From Zygnema cylindricum (taxonomy: Eukaryota > Streptophyta > Zygnematophyceae > Zygnematales > Zygnemataceae), in assembly GCA_037447655.1 (NCBI GenBank), contig JBBHKE010002495.1:35052-90051 (forward strand): a stretch of 55,000 nt of DNA, given 5' to 3'. Shown one piece after another: positions 30,986 through 43,085 of this stretch; position 1 is the stretch's first letter, and each line of letters begins with the position of its first letter. The notes beneath the pieces were generated by a model that made no database searches, was not told the DNA's origin, and saw nothing but the letters and a program-made list of their open reading frames with translations. The translations under genes and the position numbers were made by a program.

Positions 30986-31939
30986 TGTTGTCCATAGCCT
31001 ATTTCAGCCATGGATTACTCTCAGAAGCACCACGGACTACCCCTCAAACAGTTGTGTTTCACAAAGCACAGATTACCCCACAATTCACAAAATCTCCTCA
31101 AACTGCATCAACAAGCAGTATACTATAGAAACTATAAGATCCTAAATTTACAACCAAATCCACCAAGGAATCTAGAATATATAAGCTCCAGAGTTTCACA
31201 AAAACAGCTGACACCTTCACAAACTAACCACTTAGACTACTCACAGAATCTTATAGAGATACCTGAATATAATGAAACTTCACACACATATATATTCTAT
31301 ATCTTAGAATAACTCCACAAAGTTTCACATGAAAGCACCAAACAGAGTGATCACCCCAACATGTCAAAGATGCAAAAAACAGTTTGCCATTGCTTTGATA
31401 ATACTTGACTGCGATACATAAAATAATCTAAGTCCTGCAAGTTATACTCAGAGAGTTCACTACTGAATGTACGGAGGCATACCAGGCGTACTATATCCAC
31501 TCTAATAAACGAATTAGCCAAAAGGACAAACCTTTATTGTACAAAATATTTACACCGACATCTCCGCAATCTTCGTATGTCAGAAAAACCAAGCTACCGC
31601 TAAGCAACTACTAAGCTACCACTACCGTACAATCATCATTACTCGAAATCAATCCTACTCATATTATCCGCAGCTGTGCTGGCTGCGCTGTCCGTAGGGA
31701 TCATAAAAATAGTCGCAGCTGCGCCGTACCGGCGACGCCTATTTCAATATTTCGTTTATTCTATATCGGATTGCTTCGCGATCTGCCATCCATTTGTTAG
31801 TGCCTGTTCATGCCACTTTAATTATGTCCGTACGTTCGCTCCCCCAATTCGTGAATCTATTCGAGCCTTCATAGTAAATCCACTTAGCAGTTACGCACAA
31901 AATGTCTCGTACGCACGAAACTAACTTTTCAAAACAACA
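30986..31939 (-). repeat. B4 LTR (5' LTR)
   Basis: 954 bp; plus-strand ends TGTTGTCCATAGCC and TTTTCAAAACAACA. On the minus strand its last 26 bases carry the gag start codon. Confidence 0.9.
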
Positions 31940-31972
31940 TTGAGAAGGTACAGTATTGTAGTTCAGTCAACA

Positions 31973-32068
31973 CGTATGGAAGACGGACACGTTGGTTTCA
32001 ATTCCGTCCTCAATTTATCTCGTATGGAAGACGGACAGGTTGGTTTCAATTCCGTCCTCAATTTATCT
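31973..32068. repeat. 48-bp tandem duplication
   Basis: CGTATGGAAGACGGACAC... to ...CAATTTATCT is repeated once with a single base change. It lies just outside the B4 LTR. The period is a multiple of three, so frames stay open through it, but no gene is recognised. Confidence 0.92.
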
Positions 32069-32510
32069 CCAATGGATTTGCAGTTTTTGGTGTTGAGATG
32101 GTTTTCAAAAAAAAAAATTGATTTATATATAAAGTACAACAAAATATTGCAAAATTTGCAGCTAAACGATCCGCTAGACACTCGACTCTGTTAAAAAAAT
32201 ATGTAAACCAATCAAAACTAGGGAAACCTGCAAACTGGAAACAGGAACCGCGACGTTGTCTATGCAAAAAATAATCATAGTTTCTTGGAACAATAGGTAC
32301 TGTGGAGACTCTTATAAGCTATATGATGGCGTGGCTCTAATGATGAGATTTATGCTTAAAAGTGTTCTAACTGATTCAAGCATCGACAAATAACTACAAC
32401 AAGGACATTGTACAACCATTATAGAACCCTAAAAATGTAGAAATTAACAAGTGGATGTAATAAAAATAAACCCTTCAAGCATGCACAACAAAGCTTGTAT
32501 ATAAGTCTAA
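32069..32510. other. Non-coding stretch
   Basis: AT-rich, with no recognisable gene, RNA or element ends. Confidence 0.4.
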
Positions 32511-32755
32511 CGGTGAACTTCCATTAGAGGAAAAGTGGGGTTGTTTACTGGATGCCGTATTATCTCGTACAGTTTTGTATCATTTTTATTTTCTTGTCAG
32601 ATGAAACATGACGAAACATGTTAAATGGATGGCTCCAATATTATAGGCGTAAGCATCGACCGTTGGATTTTTCACCTTTTTAGATTCGCAAAGCAATCGC
32701 CCACATCGTCCAGTGTCAAGAGACTCTCCTTGGCGAGGAGTGTTTCTTCAAACTG
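32511..32755. mobile_element. F1: single arm of foldback element F
   Basis: Begins CGGTGAACTTCCATTAGAGG after TAA and matches either arm of the foldback element at 46426-46803, including AGTGGGGTTGTTTACTGGA, TCGACCGTTGGAT and the GCACATCGTCCAGTGT-like centre. The second arm is not recognisable, so this copy is truncated or rearranged. Confidence 0.65.
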
Positions 32756-33475
32756 GTCACGTACCATTGGTACACATGAAAAGTAAAAAAAAATACCCAC
32801 CACGAACAGGCAATGAGAACCGGACACGTCGTACACGCCATGTGCCTTCTGCCATGCTGGAAAAGGTCGACCAAAATATCCTTGCACGCTCCTTCTAACA
32901 TCCGCAGACCTTCAAAGTTTGCAGCGCCTTTTTGACATTCCGTTTCGAAATTTTGATTTTCAATTTGAAAATTAAATTCTGGTCGCAAAATTTTCGTACG
33001 AATCATCAACTACCTCCGCTCTTACAAATATTATGTACAGGTTTTCAGTTTGAAGAATATTTTTAGATTTTAAGAATCTAAAAACTAGCCTATCATTATT
33101 GAGAAACGATGTTAAACACCACAAATAGACGTCTCCGCGTGTTTACAGTAAGGCAATTGAAAACTTCTCTTTTGAATGTACAGCAAACACATTAAGCTGG
33201 TTATTATCACAATCGTTGAACAATAATATAATGATTATTAGTAAATATGAAGTAATATAGTAAAGTTATATACAGTATAATTGTGCAATAACTTGCAATA
33301 AAGCATTTAAAATATTTGATAAATTCACATTAATATCATAGCTCGTCATTTATATACTAAGATGTTATCTTAATTTTTCCTTTGCCCTCCACTTTTTTTT
33401 TTGTTTGCATGTACTCAAATGGTTTTTAGATCGTAATAATTCGTACTATATCTACTTCATCACTGAATCACAGTA
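32756..33475. other. Non-coding stretch
   Basis: AT-rich. Short frames on both strands show no family features. Confidence 0.4.
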
Positions 33476-33976
33476 CACCGCGCATCGTAATTAGAGAAAT
33501 GAAAAAATTAGAGTAAAAAAATAAAAAAAATTAGTTAGAGTAATTTACTCTAGTTTATGTTATAGAACTGTTTCAAAAAGGAATTAACTTTAATTTATGC
33601 GGTGTACTCTAATTTGGCAAGCTAATATCCTCTATTGTAAATAAGGTATTCGTACAGAATCTGACAAAACGTACAGTTTATCGTCACTATGACGTTTTCA
33701 CTACGCGGTTTGTTAAAACGCAGTTTCATGATAATGGCCTGTATTAAATCATTATTTGTACTTTTTTACTTATAAAAGTACAATTTTGCACGGTCGGACG
33801 TCGTCCGTACTCCACACTACTTAAAATGAACATATATTAGAATTAAAAACGCTAATTAAACCTTACCTTAAATAGTATAATGAAAAAATTAGAATCATTT
33901 ACTCTATCTGATGTGATAGAGTCGAAATTTCGAGGGACCGAATTAGAGTAATTCACTCTAATTACGATTCGCGGTG
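33476..33976. mobile_element. M2: TA-flanked MITE
   Basis: Ends CACCGCGCATCGTAATTAGAG and CTCTAATTACGATTCGCGGTG. Preceded by TA; the right flank is TG, probably mutated. The interior closely matches M5 (44524-45025), for example GGTCGGACGTCGTCCGTACT or its near copy. No ORF. Confidence 0.85.
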
Positions 33977-35532
33977 TGTTGTACCTTGCCTTCACTGAAC
34001 AGCCTTCATTGAACATCACAGTACTTTTGTGTCAGTTCGTTTTAGTGCGCTTGGTACTGTACTTGATGGTTCAATTGTACGAAACGCGCGTTTAACGATT
34101 TTGAAGGAATGCTAGTTTGCGAAGCGCCATTTCACATCCGCGTAATTTTTACAAGAAGGCGAAGCGACAGAGGTAGCAATCGGGTACCAAAATCTGTGCA
34201 CGACCGTTACCCGACCGCCTGCATCGGATTCGGAACAATTTGGGTGCCAAATTTTGGGGGCTGGTCGGATTCGAGCGGTTGATTCACAAAAAAAAAAAAA
34301 AAATCGGGTACGGTCGGTTAAGCAAAAAACGAAAATATTTGAAGGTTTGAACTGTCCATACTATCCAACATTATTATACTTTCTACTCTTGGTATCTTGG
34401 AAGGTATAAGGGAGATGTACTATTAATTTTGTACTTATTCGGGTACGAGTAGTCGCGAAAAATCGAGTTCCGGTTAACTTTTATTTTTGTAAACGCGTAT
34501 CGAGTAACGGTTGACAATTTAGGTGTACAACCGATCCTGCTACGATTCATAGAAAGCAAGTTTGTGATATTAGTGGTACAGTTCTGGTGCTTGCAAGTAC
34601 AGTACAACAACGTGATGTCGCGTGCCATGGCAGGCGCACTAACCGTGCACGTAGGTCTTTATGTTTAAGAGCAGTTTGCAATGTATTGATTTCAAAAGTA
34701 TTCGTTTTGTATCTTTGTAGTGCGTATTTAGTGAGTGAGTTACAAGGATGAGAGTGAGTGATTGTATTGGAAAAGCCTTTGGCTTAATTTAATTGATATT
34801 TGGCCGATGTGATTTGTTGTGAGTTGATTGAGTTTTTTGTAAGCTGCTGCTGTGCAAATTGATCTATTATTTGTGAAATGAATCGATCCTTTTGTTCTTT
34901 CAAATACGAAACCTTTTCAATCGACAAAAAAACTAAAATATTAAATTCATTACAATTAATATTGTTTTAAAATTCAAATTCAAATCAATAAATTTTCCAC
35001 TTTGCCAATAGTTATTTCTTTCAACTGAAAAAAAAAAGAAAAATGCAATTTCAATAAATAGTTACTTTTGTTCCAAAAAATCAACTTCTAAACATAAAAA
35101 AAGACGTATCCGCAAAACTTTTGATCATGATGTCACGATTGAACGCTCCTTCTAAAAAACGAAAGTGAACGAAACGTTCCGCCCTAACCCTAACATTCTC
35201 TTTGAATTTGGTTACTGTAAGGATCTCACACAAAATCAGAGTGCAAGACTACAGCGGAAGCATTCATCAAATTCACACAAGCGAGAGGTGTCCACAAAAG
35301 CCAATATATTTCATAGACATTTTCTCCCATAATTGTTTAACTTCCCTCTCCCCCTCGCACTAACCGCCTACAAGTCAAATCACGTCTTACAACGAAACTA
35401 CAAAGTCATATATCGAAACTATAAAATACTAAAGTACAAAGCACACGTACAGTCAAAGCTAAATCGCGACAAAACGAATACACACCAACCGTACACACTA
35501 AACGAAACATAACCTGGTCGTCGTCAAACTAA
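33977..35532. other. Non-coding stretch; its last part is the distal flank of segmental duplication unit 1
   Basis: No gene is recognised between 33977 and about 34870. From about 34880 to 35225 the sequence parallels 50260-50590 (TTTCAATCGACAAAAAAA, ATTTCAATAAATAGTTA-like, GAACGAAACGTTCCGCC, CCTAACCCTAACA-like). It belongs to the duplicated unit carrying the F-box/LRR gene. CGGTTA/CGGGTAC motifs near 34170-34310 are mildly repetitive. Confidence 0.5.
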
Positions 35533-36190
35533 GGGTGCGTCTCCATGTGCCTAAGTAAGGTTTTTTTTCTATTGTTTTCCTGTAAAACTTAGAGCCGTAC
35601 CGCGTGAGTTTCAGCCGTACAAACAAAATGAAAAAATGAGAAGTACATTTTGCGTCATCATCTATGTACTACATGTTGTCGTCTTGTGTTCTTCGATCCA
35701 CGGCCACGCCAAAAAACGTCATCTTCAAACTTTTATTTAAAACGCATGGAAGATGTGTTTTAAAACAAATAATTTTTGAACAACAAATAGGAACACGTAG
35801 TCGCACGTGTAAAAAAAATTCAAAAAAAATCAAAAGAGTTCAAGCGCCGACGAAAAGTCCACGATCGGCTATGTTTTGTCCGTTTGAGTTTAGGTACGAC
35901 AAAGTAAAGTACACAATTTGTTTGGTTTTGTCCGTTTGCGCTTGGTACGGATTTTATTCCTCCAGGGGTCTCAAGATTTCGATGCCATTTCACGTCGAGC
36001 GGAGAAGTGACGCAAAGGCAAAATGCAACTTCTTCAACCGTGAAACGGCACAGGCTGGAAGGCGCTACGTCTACAATGTCACGAAAACTCATGCGACGTC
36101 ACACGCAGTTAGAAAAAATAACGTGCGTCATCACAGATTGTAGACGCACAAAGTTGTTTCGCTATGTTTGAAGTACATGGAGACGCACCC
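35533..36190. mobile_element. H1: PIF/Harbinger-like MITE
   Basis: Inverted ends GGGTGCGTCTCCATGT and ACATGGAGACGCACCC. A perfect TAA target duplication flanks it (35530-35532, 36191-36193). Related to H0, H2 and H3. A 159-residue plus-strand frame (35664-36143) spans the interior, and part of it, ICLVLSVCAWYGFY, is kept in H2. No transposase motif is visible. Confidence 0.85.
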
Positions 36191-36228
36191 TAAATCTCCG
36201 CGAGACCAATAAACTACAAACCATACTA

Positions 36229-36784
36229 CACCGCGAATTGTAATTAGAGTAAATTACTCTAATTCGTTCTATCACATCAAATAGAATAATCAATTCTAAG
36301 TTTTTCATTATTCTGATATAGGTGAGGTTTTTTTAGCGTAAAAAAATCTAATATAGGTTTTTTTTAAATAGTGTGGAGTACGAACCTCGTCTGACCGTGC
36401 AAAATTGTGATTTTATAAGTAAAAAGGTACAAATAATGATTTAATAGAATCGCGCTCGCACGTGAAATCGCACTAAACAGAAAAAACAATCACATCGACA
36501 AAAAATCGTTCGCATAACTCTCGTCCATCGACAGCATCGTCGTCTGTGTGAACATTGACTGACATTCGGTGCGACAAATAATACTAGCGTCATAATGACG
36601 TCAATACTATACGGACTGACAAATTTTGTACATCTACGTAATTTAGTGTTCACAATTATCGCGCACGTAATTATTGCCGACATAACCCAATATATAATAC
36701 TTAAATAAATTAGAGTAAACTTCAGAGCTGAAAAGGCTCTATCACATAAATTAGCATTCATTACTCTAATTACGATTCGCGGTG
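36229..36784. mobile_element. M3: TA-flanked MITE
   Basis: 556 bp from CACCGCGAATTGTAATTAGAG to CTCTAATTACGATTCGCGGTG, with TA at 36227-36228 and 36785-36786. Same family as M1, M2 and M5. The interior keeps the GTACGAACC..GTCTGACCGTGCAAAATTG theme. Confidence 0.9.
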
Positions 36785-36795
36785 TACACGACTTA

Positions 36796-37749
36796 GGGCG
36801 TGTCCCCATGTAACCGATATTTTAAAACGTTATTTTGGATTTTAGCGCTGATTTTACAGTGTACTTTTCAAAGTGTTCCTATGTCATTCATTACTTGCGC
36901 TTTCATTACTTCAAATTTGTGACAGTCGAAGACGTCTACAAAATGTGCGACAGACTACAAAACCAAATGTAGACTACTGCGAAACTTCCTAAATAAATGA
37001 CGTCTACAAAAACGGCGACCGTTGTAGACGTCGAGGTTTTTTTGACATCGTAGATGTTTAGGGTTTTGACATTGCGAAGTCACGCCACGCTGTGACGTCA
37101 TTAGTACGTAAACTTTCCGCCATGGCTTCCGATTTCTTTTATTTATCTTTTATCATTCGATATGCCGTCAAACTACGACCAAAGATATTAAAAAAACAGA
37201 TTAAAAAATATATCTTTCATTTGAAACCATCATTGCCGTAATTTCATTTAGGGGAGAGAGAAATAAGAGGCGATCGTGTGAGAAAGAGGAAGAGAGACGA
37301 GGACGACGTAAACTTTTGCAAAGGACCCATGAAGGAAAGTGGAGGTCCGAGACCCCTGCAAGTTTTTTTCCGTACATGTTATGTCATTTTCTTGTGTGCA
37401 TGCTCGTGGACGAGCAGTGAAAAAAAATAGCGTGTACTTTCCTTCGTGCAAAAAAATTTGAAAATTTTTCACGCGTGCAACCCAGGCTTTCTATTTGTCA
37501 ATAGGGGTAGTATTTTGATTAAATCAGTCGCGATTTGATTTCAACGCAAATGTGAAGAGGAGCTGGAAGTGGGTCGCGATGATAATAACGCCAAATCGCC
37601 GTACCTTTCAAGTTCCAAGATGACGCAAAATGTATTTGAGTTTTTGGCCCATTTTTCCGTACGGCGTAATATTTTCAAGTAGGAAGTCCCTTTTCTGTGT
37701 AAAACGACGGAAAAAAAAACCCTTACTTGAACACCATGGGGACACACCC
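36796..37749. mobile_element. P1: 954-bp inverted-repeat element with TTA duplication
   Basis: Ends GGGCGTGTCCCCATG and CATGGGGACACACCC, flanked by TTA on both sides (36793-36795, 37750-37752). Related to P2 at 46933-47879, sharing CTTTCCGCCATGG and GCAAAGGACCCATGA segments. The ends resemble H-family ends. No transposase seen. Confidence 0.88.
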
Positions 37750-37779
37750 TTAATGACACCAAACCAGCCTGGACCACTA

Positions 37780-38326
37780 CACCGCCAATCGCTATTAGCG
37801 TGCACGTTTTTTTTAGCGTATAAAAAAAAATTACAGTGGGTGTACGCTATTTAAGAATTTGAAAATCTTGGAAAAAATCTTACATTCTAATTGTTTAATT
37901 ATGGTAAATTGGATCTTTGAAAAAAAAATGTTGGTCGCAAACATGCTTAACACTTATATAGGTCTCCCGTACACAATCTGACAAATCGTACATAAATCGT
38001 ACATTCACACGGTCGAAACGCGGCTGTCGGACGAATATGTGCGAGCGGGATTTTTTACGACCTGGTTTTTTTTCCTTTTAAGAACACACATTCTCATGCG
38101 TCCGCTGTTACTAAAACTATTTATTGTACTTTTTAACTTAAAAAGGGTACATTTATGTACGGTCTGACACTGACCGTACATCACTCTATTTAAAGAGACA
38201 ACGTACTGAAAATAACCCTAAAAAGAATAAAGAAAAAAATAGAATAAACCTACGCTATTTGACAATAAAACAAAAAAAAAGCGGGGACAGAATTAGTGTA
38301 CACAACGCTAATAGCGATTGGCGGTG
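37780..38326. mobile_element. M4: TA-flanked MITE with perfect 20-bp ends
   Basis: CACCGCCAATCGCTATTAGC and its exact complement GCTAATAGCGATTGGCGGTG form the ends. TA precedes it and TG follows. It is a divergent subfamily (GCCAATCGCTATTAGC instead of GCGAATCGTAATTAG). Confidence 0.88.
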
Positions 38327-38342
38327 TGTAACTTGACATAAA

Positions 38343-38510
38343 GACAAATTAGCCGGCCGCGTGACAGACCGCGACGACCGTTTTAACGTTGACTGAATAA
38401 GACAAATTAGCCGGCCGCGCGACCGTGACGACCGATTATAACGTTGACTGAATAAGACAAATTAGCCGGCCGCGCGACAGAGCGCGACGACCGATAACAA
38501 CTTTGACCCA
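38343..38510. repeat. Three tandem units of 52-58 bp
   Basis: GACAAATTAGCCGGCCGCG starts units at 38343, 38401 and 38456, each continuing CGCGACGACCG..AACGTTGACTGAATAA with small length changes. They sit just upstream of the duplicated promoter region of F-box/LRR copy 1 and have no counterpart upstream of copy 2. Confidence 0.9.
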
Positions 38511-38517
38511 ACAGTAA

Positions 38518-39480
<963 letters not shown>

Positions 39481-39531
39481 TTTTTGTTTTTTTTTTTTTT
39501 TTCCTCTTGTTTTCATTTTTTCTCTTGCCAT

Positions 39532-41529
39532 GGAATCCACGGAACAAGTAATCTATGACCCGTTTTGTCCTTTCGCACATCATTTCTTTCCTTGACGACC
39601 ACTTCGACCTTCTTAGTCTTTCACTAGCTTCCAATTCCACTGACAAATCGTACTTGTTTCCTGTGAGCGAATCACGTGTCGACGAATCGACGAGCTCGTT
39701 GAAATTCCGGAAGTCTTTCCCGGTTTAAGGAAACTTGATCTCAGTCCTGTAGCGAAAAAGCTTAGCGATTCTGTTTTTACAACCCTCATTCCTAAACTGT
39801 CTAATTTACAAATTTTGAAAATTCAACTTTCTCTTGAACCAGATTTTCAAATAGAAAGGACATCATTGGCTAGTCTACAAACTTTGTCTAAGTTGACAGT
39901 ATTGGATCTTGATGGTTGTTTTCTTGACGACCAAATTGCAAAACAGATAGGAAGCGGGTGCAAGCTCTTACAAGATGTAACTTTAACAGGTAGCAGGGGT
40001 GCACTCACTAATAATGGTGTGAACGATCTCCTTTTGAGTTCTTCTTTTGGACTACGTCGCCTATCTCTTAACGTTAATAGGATTTTTAAAGATGATCCAT
40101 TGTCAGTTATCATCAAGTGTTCAACTCTAACATCTTTGGTCCTTACCAATGAATTTAAACTCCGTTCCTCGATTCAAGATCTTAACTTTCCGAACTTAAA
40201 ACTGAATAATATTCGTGAGTTAAAAGTTGGTTTGCTTGTTTTGCATCCTTTGGGTAATTTTGTTGATTGTTTTGTTAAAGCGATTATTAGGGCAGGTTCT
40301 CCTTTGCAGATTGTGAAAGTCTATTCAAGGTTATCCGAAAGTACTCTTATGAAACTTTTTAATTGCACTACTCTTCAATCCCTATATTTCAATTCAGCAT
40401 TAGACGATTTCCTTTTGGGCCAGTTTTTTTCTAAAAATCATGGAATGATTTCTCTCCAGTTGTCCAATCAACAACCTCCAGTGTGGAAAGCCATGGTCGA
40501 AAGAATGTTATCTTTTGAAGGAATTAGAGATGAAAGGGACCAAAATATTGATAATGTAATTGAGGTTTTGGATTTTTTTTCAAGGAACAATTTTGATTAT
40601 TTCAGGTGCCTTTTCGAATTCAACCAGAGATTCTCATTTAGAGTACAATTCTTACGGGAAATACAATTCACTGCTAGATTTTCGGTTGAAGAGACTTCCT
40701 ATCAAGGTTTGTACGAGTTGCTCTCAATGTGTAAACTTCTTCGGAAAGTTCATGTGAATTGTTTTGTGCATGAAACAATGTATACGAATCCACTATTATG
40801 TAGAGCTTTCGGAGCTCTAAATGGATGTCCTAATTTGGAAGTTCTTTGTGCGCCTGTGGGAGACGAGACTCTCCGACGAATTTTGAATGGAGTGAAGGGC
40901 TTACGAGAATTGGAAGTGCATTGGTAAGTCCCATAACATTTGTTATTTCTTTTGTCGTGTTGATATATTTTACAGAATTTAAACATTTTTTGTATCGTAA
41001 AATTTAATGCTGTATGGCTTGGTATTAACAACAAAACGTGAAAGGTTTGGTATGTCAATATGGTCCTTGTTTTTTTATGACACTGCACTTTTCCGTTATA
41101 TTCAATCACTGTTAGGTAGTTGGAATCCTGCAGACCAGACATTTTGTTTATTTTTGTTATATTTACATTGTTTGTTGCAGGCCAATGGAAGATTTCACTG
41201 ATGAAGCTCTCCTTCTCCTGAAGGAAAACTCTCCTTTTTTGCGATGTTTGAGTTTGACTTATGAGCGTCCAAATGATGGTGGTATAACAGACAGAGGACT
41301 CGGATATCTCTCCTTTTGCTCACAACTTCGAACATTGAAAATTGTGGATAGTAACATCGAAGGTTCTGGTTTATTTCACTTTGAAAAGCGTTGTTTGTGG
41401 TTAAATCATTTGATAATTCAGACAGATGTAAACAATGGTGCAAAAATATCGAGAATTATTCGGGAGTTGGAGTTTCAAAATAGGGGCTGTTCTGTGACAG
41501 TACGTGTTATTACTTTGGGAGTTGTATGA
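39532..41529 (+). pseudogene. F-box/LRR copy 1 (F-box end broken, LRR part open)
   Basis: Exon 1 is 39532-40923 and exon 2 41181-41529, joined by a GTAAGT...TTGCAG intron that keeps frame. Compared with copy 2, the start (MESTEQVIYDPF) is followed by a one-base gain near 39562, a one-base loss near 39631 and an Arg-to-stop change at 39641-39643, all within the F-box. From 39644 the frame is open for about 425 codons through exon 1 and about 116 in exon 2: LRR-type segments such as LTVLDLDGC, LRRLSLNVNR, LTSLVLTNE, LRELEVHW, LRTLKIVDSNI. F-box proteins bind SKP1 and present substrates to a ubiquitin ligase. A shortened LRR-only product is possible. Confidence 0.75.
40924..41180 (+). other. Intron of F-box/LRR copy 1
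   Basis: 257 bp, GTAAGT donor and TTTGTTGCAG acceptor, phase 2. The paralog has a matching intron at 54585-54840 (GTGAGT...GTTGCAG), so the position is ancestral. Typical GT-AG spliceosomal intron. Confidence 0.85.
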
Positions 41530-42928
41530 AATTGACAATCGGTGGACCCGACGGAAATTCTATTTGGAGCCTCTTCATTGGCCACAAGGACACAAAGGTA
41601 CATTTCGAAGTTACATTTCAACCTGTTGCTGTCGAGTTCCAAATTTTATCCAATTTTGGGATTTTACTAGTTCACGTGATTTTTTTTAACTCGTTTGGCA
41701 AGTTTCCGACTGATTACTCCAAAGTTCACCAGTCATAGAGGATCGAGAAAAATCGAATGTCGGAACGAGAGAGATCCGAGATCTTCGCAGGTAACTGTTG
41801 TGCAGTTTTGTGAATACCGTAGGACTACGTGTAAAGAGTGAATAGCTTTTGAAATAGAAATCAACCATTTTTTGTTTGAAGGTTGATGGGCAAAACTTCT
41901 TTCCTTGTCACATTTAATATTACTCAGAATGTGACATTGTCGCTACTTTGGCCTTGTATTCCTTCTGATGTACTTCACAACTGATTTTATTTTTTATACT
42001 GAATTCGATCTTAATTTTTTCTTTGGTCCCTTTGCAATTTTGAAAATGGTTATTGATGTTATGGGTTTTTTCTTGTCCCTGGAGCCCAAAATGTTTTTTT
42101 TTTTTTTTTTTTTAATGGACTGAGTTATCATATGCATGCAATCATGCAGTTTTCTGAAAAATTTGTCTGAGGAATTATGTTGTGAAGGCCTTCCTTTTCA
42201 ACTTACGATGATTGCATGAATTCAGTTTCGTAATTGCCTAGAAATATTTTTGAGGAATAATGTTGGGTTTAACTCCCATGTGATATGCCTTTTGGGTTTT
42301 TTTACGTCCGTGAATGTCACAGTTCTCACTTTTTACCGTCTCGTCACGTCACATTTTATTTTTATTTCAGATGGCTTGGAAGCTATATTGAATGATGTCT
42401 CTTTTGGTACAGAATCTAATCAGATCTCATTTTTAATTTTGTGTGAAATGGTGGTCTATTCTTTATTACTTGTGACTTGTGAAAGACTAATGGAAACCCC
42501 TCCCTCTACCTCTCTTCATACAAGTATAAAGACGAATATGTGGATATCCCCGTGAGAACAAGAAGTTGAAATAACTTCAACTTAATACATTCGTTACTCT
42601 TGGGGATTCTTTAAAACCATGAAATTATAAATTAGGCGTCTCACTTGGAAGAAGTGAAAGTCTGTATCTGTTTTCTTTCGCTTGCTTTTTCCATGGACAA
42701 CTTAGTATCTAACTTATGGGATGGTTGCTCAGAGCCTTTTAAAGCTTGGGAGGTGCAAAGACCTTTGTGTGATCTTCCACTCTATTTTACGATAGACAGA
42801 CCCTCCCTCCCTCCCTCCCTCCCTCCCTCCTCCCAATCAACTAATGTCTTTTTTTGGGGGGGCATGGCAATTTCGTTGTTTGCTTTCCTTTGTACACTCC
42901 TTCCTGCAACCCTAAGTTTTTTTTTCCG
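41530..42928. other. Non-coding region downstream of copy 1
   Basis: Probably holds the 3' UTR and then intergenic DNA. Features seen: poly-T at 42091-42112, a (CCCT)n run at 42801-42831 and G-run GGGGGGG near 42857. The short frames at 42250 and 42645 have no recognisable features. Confidence 0.45.
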
Positions 42929-43085
42929 AAATCATAAAATAGTGTTGATAACAATATGTAAGGGAGTTGACTTCCATTTGTCACGACTCCCTACACTAAA
43001 TTGAAATTATACATTCTATTTTCACATTTATTCTATTAACTCCTTTAATAACTCCCTCATTAACGTGTTTATTATTTTACGTGTT
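42929..43085. repeat. Dispersed repeat G, copy 1
   Basis: AATCATAAAATAGTGTTGATAA, GGGAGTTGA and CTCCCTACACTAAATTGAA-like segments occur in the same order at 50918-51062. The two copies lie in comparable positions relative to CT/T-rich DNA. Class unknown. Confidence 0.6.

Larger units (their letters stand above)
26148..31939 (-). mobile_element. B3/B4 element: gag-bearing, pol-less copia-type element (decayed)
   Basis: Minus-strand order: LTR (31939-30986), initiator-tRNA-type PBS, gag with zinc knuckle, Lys/Glu-rich tail, polypurine tract, LTR (27115-26148). No protease, integrase or RT motifs appear in the ~2.7 kb of its own interior. A solo C-type LTR (28623-29814) interrupts the tail. Flanks GAGAG and TTGAG are not a clear target duplication, so one end may be altered. 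It is the gag-carrying relative of the nested B1/B2 element. Confidence 0.8.

Noticed and set aside
26143-31944. Perfect target duplication for the B3/B4 element
   Set aside because: The flanks read GAGAG and TTGAG, which do not match well enough to claim.
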